Positions 59,482-64,000 of a stretch of 64,000 nucleotides of DNA are shown here, in pieces. Each line of letters opens with the position of its first letter. Position 1 is the first letter of the stretch. The notes below the pieces were generated by a model, which saw nothing but the letters and a program-made list of their open reading frames with translations, was not told the DNA's origin and ran no database searches. The translations under genes were made by a program, and so were the position numbers. Origin of the DNA: Umezawaea tangerina. Lineage in GTDB: Bacteria; Actinomycetota; Actinomycetes; Mycobacteriales; Pseudonocardiaceae. The stretch is from positions 930,001 through 994,000 of the forward strand of contig NZ_PVTF01000001.1 of the NCBI RefSeq assembly GCF_003002815.1, in the 5' to 3' direction.

Positions 59482-59985
59482 ATGCCCGAAGCCGATCGGG
59501 ACCGGCGCCGCAGGCGGACGGCGAGTCCGCCCGCGGCCCGGCCTGACCGCGCGCGCCGTCCCGCGTCGCCGAGCCGCGCCCGTACCCGTGCGGGTGCCGG
59601 CACCGGCGGCGCGTTCGGCATGTCCGGCACCCGCCGCGCCGCGCTGCTCGCGATGGTGCTGTGCGCCCTCGCGCTGAGCATCGCGGTGCCGCTGCGGACC
59701 TACCTCGCCCAGCGCGACGAGCTGCGCCAGGTCACCGCCCAGCAGGGCCAGCTCGCGATCGAGGTCGCGAAGCTGGAGCAGCGGCAGGCCGAGCTCAACG
59801 ACCCGGCGCAGGTCGAGGCCGAGGCCCGCAAGCGGCTGCACTACGTGCGGCCCGGCGAGACGCCCTACATCGTCCAGCTCCCCGGCGACGCGGAGCGCAC
59901 ACCCGAAGAGGAGAGGCCGGCCAAGGCGCCGGCCGAGGACACGTCTTGGTACGAGCAGCTGTGGCAGTCGGTGGCGAAGAAATGA
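59482..59985 (+). CDS. ftsB: Cell-division protein FtsB/DivIC family
   Basis: A 167-aa bitopic protein: a basic N-terminal tail of about 48 residues (long for FtsB, as usual in actinobacteria), one TM helix (AALLAMVLCALALSIAVPL), a coiled coil (LAQRDELRQVTAQQGQLAIEVAKLEQRQAEL) and the conserved NDPAQVEAEARKRLHYVRPGETPYIV. FtsB joins FtsL and FtsQ to switch on septal wall synthesis by FtsWI. It follows eno after 5 nt and overlaps the DUF501 gene by 4 nt (ATGA). Confidence 0.93.
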   Translation: MPEADRDRRRRRTASPPAARPDRARRPASPSRARTRAGAGTGGAFGMSGTRRAALLAMVLCALALSIAVPLRTYLAQRDELRQVTAQQGQLAIEVAKLEQRQAELNDPAQVEAEARKRLHYVRPGETPYIVQLPGDAERTPEEERPAKAPAEDTSWYEQLWQSVAKK

Positions 59986-60509
59986 CGATCACCCAGGAGG
60001 ACCGCGACTTCGTCGCCTCCCAGCTCGGCCGGGCGCCGCGCGGGATGCGCCGGATCGCGGCCCGCTGCCCCAGCGGGCACGCCTCCGTCGTGCAGACGAA
60101 CCCGCGGCTGGAGGACGGCACGCCGTTCCCCACGCTGTACTACCTGACGTGCTCGCGGCTGAACTCGTCGGTCAGCACGCTGGAGGGCTCCGGCCTGATG
60201 CGCGAGATGACCGAGCGGCTGGCCGAGGAGCCCGAGCTGGCGGCGGCCTACCTGCGGGCGCACGAGGCGTACCTGGCCGAGCGGGACGCGATCGAGTCGC
60301 TGGGGACGAAGGTCACCGCGGGCGGGATGCCGGACCGGGTCAAGTGCCTGCACGTCCACGTCGCCCACTCGCTGGCCGTCGGCCGCGGCGTGAACCCGTT
60401 CGGCGACGAGGCGCTGGACCGGTTGGCGGAGCTGTGGCCCAGCGGCGACTGCGCTGCGGCGGGAACCGGCGCCGGGGCACCGGACGCGGGGGACCCCGCC
60501 TCCGCGTAG
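59982..60509 (+). CDS. DUF501 family protein
   Basis: A 175-aa protein with the family pattern: ITQEDRDFVASQLGRAPRGMRRIAARCPSGHASVVQTNPRLEDGTPFPTLYYLTCSRL, then EGSGLMREMTERL and GMPDRVKCLHVHVAHSLAVGRGVNPFGDEAL. Two conserved Cys and several His (C30, C59, C-L-H-V-H-V-A-H) suggest a metal site. The function is unknown; the gene always travels with eno-ftsB-ppx in actinobacteria, here with an ATGA overlap to ftsB, which hints at a link to division or phosphate metabolism. The last 20 residues are low-complexity. Confidence 0.93.
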   Translation: MTITQEDRDFVASQLGRAPRGMRRIAARCPSGHASVVQTNPRLEDGTPFPTLYYLTCSRLNSSVSTLEGSGLMREMTERLAEEPELAAAYLRAHEAYLAERDAIESLGTKVTAGGMPDRVKCLHVHVAHSLAVGRGVNPFGDEALDRLAELWPSGDCAAAGTGAGAPDAGDPASA

Positions 60510-60740
60510 TCCGCGGCCGCGAGGGCTGGTCCCGCCGGATGACCTGGGGTGCAAGGGGTTGCGCCGAACGGGTGCCCGCCGGACAACCCATGCCCTTGCT
60601 CGCCGTCAACCGTGAAAAACCGGCCGCGCACCCTCTTCACCGCCGGTTCGTTGGACAAAGTTGTGCGACTTGGGTAACTGCTTCTCGTGACACCGCGATG
60701 TCAATGAGGCAGGGTGGACGTCGGGGCAGAGCGTGATGTG

Positions 60741-60765
60741 CCTCACCGGGCCGGTTCCGGTGGGG
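60741..60765 (+). promoter_or_regulatory. Hairpin in transglycosylase leader
   Basis: CCTCACCGG (60741-60749) pairs with CCGGTGGGG (60757-60765), one G-U, loop 7 nt, 23 bp before the GTG at 60788. It lies in a 278-bp gap without genes after DUF501 and may affect expression of the transglycosylase or terminate the preceding transcript. Confidence 0.4.
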
Positions 60766-60787
60766 TGCGATGAGGCTCAGGGAGTGA

Positions 60788-62122
60788 GTGTTCGTGGCAG
60801 TGCCGAAAAAACGGGGCCGCAAGCGCAAGGCGAGAAGGGTCGTCGCCGGTTCGGGGACGCTGACCCCGCGCCAGTGGGGGATCGCCGCCACGGTGACCTG
60901 CGCGATGCTGACCCCGGCGCTGCTGACCGGGACGGGCGGCTTCGACTGGGTCGACGTCGCCGGTCGTTCGGACATCTCCGCGCAGGCCCCCGGCCCCGGT
61001 GACGTGCTGAGCGCGATGCGCACGCGCGGCGGCTCCGACGACGAGCTCGGCGCGGGCGGCAGGCTCCCCGAGGCCGACGAGCTGAACGCGCTGTTCCTGG
61101 CCGACCCGGACGACCTCGGGTCGCTCACCGGCGGCCTGAACCCGTTCGACGACCTGCCCGAGGGGCAGCTCGGCATCCCCGGCGTGATGCTGGACGCGTA
61201 CATGAAGGCCGAGGACCGGCTGGCCGAGACCAAGCCCGGCTGCCACATGGAGTGGTCGCTGCTGGCGAGCATCGGCCGCATCGAGTCCAACCACGCCCGC
61301 GGCGGCAAGGTCGACGCGAAGGGCAACGCCAGCCCGTCCATCCTCGGCCCGGTGCTCAACGGCCAGGGCTTCGCCGCCATCCACGACACCGACGGCGGCA
61401 AGTACGACGGCGACACGACGTGGGACCGCGCGGTCGGCCCGATGCAGTTCATCCCCGGCACGTGGGCGGGGTACGCGGCCGACGGCAACGGCGACGGCGA
61501 GAGCAACCCGAACAACATCTACGACGCCACGATCGGCGCGGGCAACTACCTGTGCGCCGCGGGCGGCGACATGAGCAACTCGGCCCAGCGGGCCCAGGCG
61601 ATCTTCCGCTACAACCAGTCGAACGAGTACGTCGCGACGGTGATGGCGTGGGCGATCCAGTACGCCCAGGGCGTGGACGCGCTGCCGGACATCACCGGCT
61701 CGGACTCCGACTACACCTCGCCGGTGTACGAGGACACCCCGACGGGCGGTGACCCGACGAACCCCGGCAGCTCCAGCTCCAACCCGCCGGTCCCGACGTC
61801 GAGCAGCACCACCACGACGACCACGTCGAAGACCACGACGACGACCTCCACGACCAGCACCACCCGCACCACGGTGACGTTGCCGAACTGCCCGACGCCG
61901 ACGACGACCACCACGACGACCACGACCAGCGGCACGACGACGACCACGTCGACCACGACGACGACGCCGGCCACCACGACCACGGTGCCGCCCGGCTGCC
62001 CGACGCCGACGACGACCACGACCACCACGACGACGACCACGACCCCGCCGGTGGGGGCCAACGGCTCGTCGTCGGCGGCCGCGAGCAGCGTCGCCGCCTC
62101 GTCGTCGATGAAGCCGTCCTAG
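60788..62122 (+). CDS. Lytic transglycosylase with Thr/Pro-rich tail
   Basis: A 444-aa envelope protein. A very basic start (PKKRGRKRKARR) leads to a TM or signal segment (WGIAATVTCAMLTPALLTG). The SLT domain (about 130-300) has CHMEWSLLASIGRIESNHARGG with the catalytic glutamate, TTWDRAVGPMQFIPGTWAGYAADGNGDG and AGNYLCAAGGDMSN..FRYNQSNEY. From about residue 325 the tail is almost only Thr, Ser and Pro (runs of up to twelve Thr), with two spaced CPTP motifs. The catalytic part is a paralogue of the one at 54758. The Thr tail is a likely O-mannosylation substrate and wall-spanning stalk. It inserts between DUF501 and ppx. A 20-bp terminator follows. Confidence 0.92.
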   Translation: MFVAVPKKRGRKRKARRVVAGSGTLTPRQWGIAATVTCAMLTPALLTGTGGFDWVDVAGRSDISAQAPGPGDVLSAMRTRGGSDDELGAGGRLPEADELNALFLADPDDLGSLTGGLNPFDDLPEGQLGIPGVMLDAYMKAEDRLAETKPGCHMEWSLLASIGRIESNHARGGKVDAKGNASPSILGPVLNGQGFAAIHDTDGGKYDGDTTWDRAVGPMQFIPGTWAGYAADGNGDGESNPNNIYDATIGAGNYLCAAGGDMSNSAQRAQAIFRYNQSNEYVATVMAWAIQYAQGVDALPDITGSDSDYTSPVYEDTPTGGDPTNPGSSSSNPPVPTSSSTTTTTTSKTTTTTSTTSTTRTTVTLPNCPTPTTTTTTTTTSGTTTTTSTTTTTPATTTTVPPGCPTPTTTTTTTTTTTTPPVGANGSSSAAASSVAASSSMKPS

Positions 62123-62134
62123 GCCCGAGCTCCG

Positions 62135-62178
62135 CACGACTGAGGGGAACCCGGCCTGCCGGGTTCCCCTCAGTCGTG
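62135..62178 (+). terminator. 20-bp perfect-stem terminator
   Basis: Arms at 62135-62154 (CACGACTGAGG...) and 62159-62178 (...CAGTCGTG) are exact reverse complements, loop CCTG. It begins 13 bp after the transglycosylase stop and is the most stable simple hairpin in the window. Confidence 0.9.
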
Positions 62179-62238
62179 TCCGGCCCAGTGCGGTCGCTAC
62201 CGTCCTCACGAGGGGATTCGCGACGAGGAGGACTGACG

Positions 62239-63192
62239 ATGGCACGGGTGGCCGCGATCGACTGCGGGACGAACTCGATCCGCCTGCTGGTGGCCGACGT
62301 GACCAACGGCGACGACGGGAGCCGGTGGCTGCGCGACGTCCACCGGGAGATGCGCGTCGTCCGGCTCGGCCAGGGCGTGGACGCCACCGGTGTGCTGGCC
62401 CCGGAGGCCATCGCCCGCACGCGCGCGGCGCTGCTCGACTACAGCGCGGTGCTGCGGCGCAAGGGGACCGAGCGGGTGCGGATGGTCGCGACGTCGGCGA
62501 CCCGCGACGCGGCCAACCGCGACGAGTTCTTCGCGATGACCCGCGAGGTGCTGGGCGTCGAGGCCGAGGTGATCACCGGTGACGAGGAGGCGCGCCTGTC
62601 GTTCACCGGCGCCGTGGCCGACCTCGACCCCGACGACGGGCCGTTCCTGGTCTCCGACGTCGGCGGCGGGTCGACCGAGCTGGTGCTGGGCGGGTGGGAC
62701 GGCGTGCGCGGCACCGTCGAGGCGGCGCGGTCGGTCGACGTCGGCTGCGTGCGGCTGACCGAGCGCTGCCTGCGGTCCGACCCGCCGACCGCCGCGGAGG
62801 CCGAGGAGGCGGTCCGGGTCGCGGGCGAGGCGCTGGGGCACGCGTTCGACGCCGTGCCGGTCGCCAAGGCCCGCACGTGGATCGGCGTCGCGGGCACCGT
62901 GACGACCCTGGTGGCCATCGCGAAGGACCACCAGGAGTACGACCCGGACGAGATCCACCTGGCCAGGCTGTCGCTCGACCGGGTCAGGGAGATCACCGGC
63001 AGGCTGCTCACCACGACCCACGACGAGCGCGCGGCGATCGGCGCGATGCACCCAGGCCGGGTCGACGTGATCATCGGCGGGGCGCTGGTCGTGCGCACGA
63101 TCGCCGACCACCTCGCCGCGCACACCGGCATCACCGAGCTGGTCGCGAGCGAGCACGACATCCTGGACGGCATCGCGTTCGCGCTGTCGTGA
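62239..63192 (+). CDS. ppx: Exopolyphosphatase Ppx/GppA family
   Basis: ATG at 62239 (GAGGAGGA 6 nt upstream) gives 317 aa, the short single-module form. ASKHA-fold motifs are present: VAAIDCGTNSIRLLVADV, VRMVATSATRDAANRDEFF, the acidic pair in ITGDEEARLSF, VSDVGGGSTELVLG and WIGVAGTVTTLVAI. It hydrolyses polyphosphate or the pppGpp gamma phosphate, influencing the stringent response. The C-terminal HD domain of long Ppx proteins is absent, like Rv1026 of M. tuberculosis, which sits in the same place after DUF501. Confidence 0.95.
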   Translation: MARVAAIDCGTNSIRLLVADVTNGDDGSRWLRDVHREMRVVRLGQGVDATGVLAPEAIARTRAALLDYSAVLRRKGTERVRMVATSATRDAANRDEFFAMTREVLGVEAEVITGDEEARLSFTGAVADLDPDDGPFLVSDVGGGSTELVLGGWDGVRGTVEAARSVDVGCVRLTERCLRSDPPTAAEAEEAVRVAGEALGHAFDAVPVAKARTWIGVAGTVTTLVAIAKDHQEYDPDEIHLARLSLDRVREITGRLLTTTHDERAAIGAMHPGRVDVIIGGALVVRTIADHLAAHTGITELVASEHDILDGIAFALS

Positions 63193-63352
63193 ACTCTGGT
63201 AACTGGTATTAGTCGTGACGTGTTCGTGACTGTCCTATTCGGTGCCCCGCAACACGGTCCGGTTACCGTGCCCCTCACGTTCTGGGACCCACCCTTCGGG
63301 GGGTGCGGCGCTTCCGCCTACCTCGGGAGCGCCGATGAAGGCGGGAGGATCG

Positions 63353-64000
63353 ATGTCAGGATCACGCTCGGTTTCATGGCTTGCGCTGCCGGTGGCGCTC
63401 GTCATGACCCTCACGGCCTGCGGTGGCGGCGGCGCCAAGGACAGCGCGGCCGGGGAGAACCCGGACGGCACGGTGTCCATCTACGGCACCGAGCCGAAGA
63501 GCGCGCTGCTGCCCGGTGACACGACGGAGGCGGGTGGTTCCAAGGCCGTCGACGGCCTGTACTCGCGGCTGGTCGCGTTCAAGCCCGAGGACGGCAGCAC
63601 GTCGAACCTGATGGCGGAGTCGATCACGTCGAGCGACGCCAAGGTGTACGACATCAAGATCAAGAGCGGTTGGAAGTTCCACGACGGCACCGAGGTGAAG
63701 GCGAAGAACTTCGTCGACGCCTGGAACTACGCGGCCTACTCCCCGAACGCCCAGCAGGCGGGCAGCTTCTTCGCCCAGATCCAGGGCTACGACGACGTGC
63801 ACCCGGCCGACGAGGCCGCGAAGCCCGCCACGGACAAGATGTCCGGCCTGGAGGTGGTCGGCGACTACGAGTTCAAGGTGACGCTGAAGGGCGCGTTCTC
63901 GGTCTTCACCAGCCAGCTCGGCTACCACCCGTTCTCCCCGCTGCCCGACGTGTTCTTCACCGACCCCAAGGCGTTCGAGGCGAAGCCGATCGGCAACGGC
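63353..64000 (+). CDS. Peptide/solute-binding lipoprotein, family 5 (partial)
   Basis: ATG at 63353 (GGGAGGA upstream) opens a frame that runs off the window end after 216 codons. A lipoprotein signal (WLALPVALVMTLTACGGGG, lipobox LTAC) is followed by GTVSIYGTEPKSALLPGDTTEAGGSKAVDGLYSRLVAF, SDAKVYDIKIKSGWKFHDGTEVKAKNFVDAWNY and GYDDVHPAD. The K(S/A)GWKFHDGTxVKAxNFVDAWNY segment is diagnostic of OppA/DppA-type binding proteins of ABC importers (SBP_bac_5). Permease and ATPase genes would be expected to the right. The 160-bp leader has a GC-rich hairpin near 63288-63307. Confidence 0.92.
   Translation, partial: MSGSRSVSWLALPVALVMTLTACGGGGAKDSAAGENPDGTVSIYGTEPKSALLPGDTTEAGGSKAVDGLYSRLVAFKPEDGSTSNLMAESITSSDAKVYDIKIKSGWKFHDGTEVKAKNFVDAWNYAAYSPNAQQAGSFFAQIQGYDDVHPADEAAKPATDKMSGLEVVGDYEFKVTLKGAFSVFTSQLGYHPFSPLPDVFFTDPKAFEAKPIGNG

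Overview
The window reads as chromosome of a high-GC filamentous actinomycete, most likely a member of the Pseudonocardiales (Saccharothrix/Lentzea/Actinosynnema-like). Support comes from strong G/C bias at third codon positions, frequent GTG starts, an XRE-DUF397 pair, an RpfB with DUF348 and G5 domains, DivIVA-domain-repeat proteins, a Pmt mannosyltransferase, and a housekeeping gene order matching the Rv1002c-Rv1026 block of Mycobacterium tuberculosis. The genus is an inference.

Region 1 (1-5.7 kb) is accessory DNA. About 2.7 kb of visibly AT-richer sequence carries a membrane protein with a HicA-like C-terminal domain and a convergent two-gene unit (ComEC-type metallo-beta-lactamase-fold hydrolase plus a four-helix membrane protein). 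Next comes a membrane-anchored STAND ATPase (NB-ARC) with near-identical kinesin-light-chain-type TPRs and a 50-codon overlapping ORF closed by a hairpin. The block ends at the 3' half of a tRNA-Ala(CGC) gene, from the anticodon loop to the discriminator base, followed by a terminator. This is the expected right attachment site of an element integrated into that tRNA. The integrase and intact tRNA would lie to the left, outside the window.

Region 2 (5.8-11.9 kb) holds an old-yellow-enzyme/MerR divergent pair, a Ser/Thr kinase with an N-terminal membrane domain, a non-coding patch with a 25-bp perfect palindrome and an array of mini-hairpins, and a PD-(D/E)XK-like protein.

Region 3 (12-36.6 kb) is housekeeping: pmt, rsmI, a serine hydrolase, metG-tatD, rpfB-rsmA, an orphan metN behind a SAM (S-box) riboswitch and a 25-codon leader ORF, ispE, an ABC-F ATPase, an eight-repeat DivIVA-domain protein, a Pks16-type acyl-AMP ligase, then (minus strand) GGDEF protein, glmU-prs, rplY, a four-repeat DivIVA-domain protein and pth.

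Region 4 (36.7-64 kb) has tRNA-Gln(UUG), a membrane-anchored hydrolase facing a TetR regulator, a PQQ-type lipoprotein operon, DUF4291, the tightly overlapping run mfd, surA-like lipoprotein, mazG, tricorn-like protease, then efeUOB with IdeR-like boxes, a lytic transglycosylase, DUF397/XRE, a TPR protein, a hydrolase, eno-ftsB-DUF501, a second lytic transglycosylase with a Thr-rich tail, ppx and the start of a peptide-binding lipoprotein cut by the window end.

Most of regions 3 and 4 is ordinary core genome. The least explained material is the 5.7-kb island end, the structured non-coding patches near 10.1, 20.9 and 29.5 kb, the leader ORF between the riboswitch and metN, and the two DivIVA-repeat proteins.
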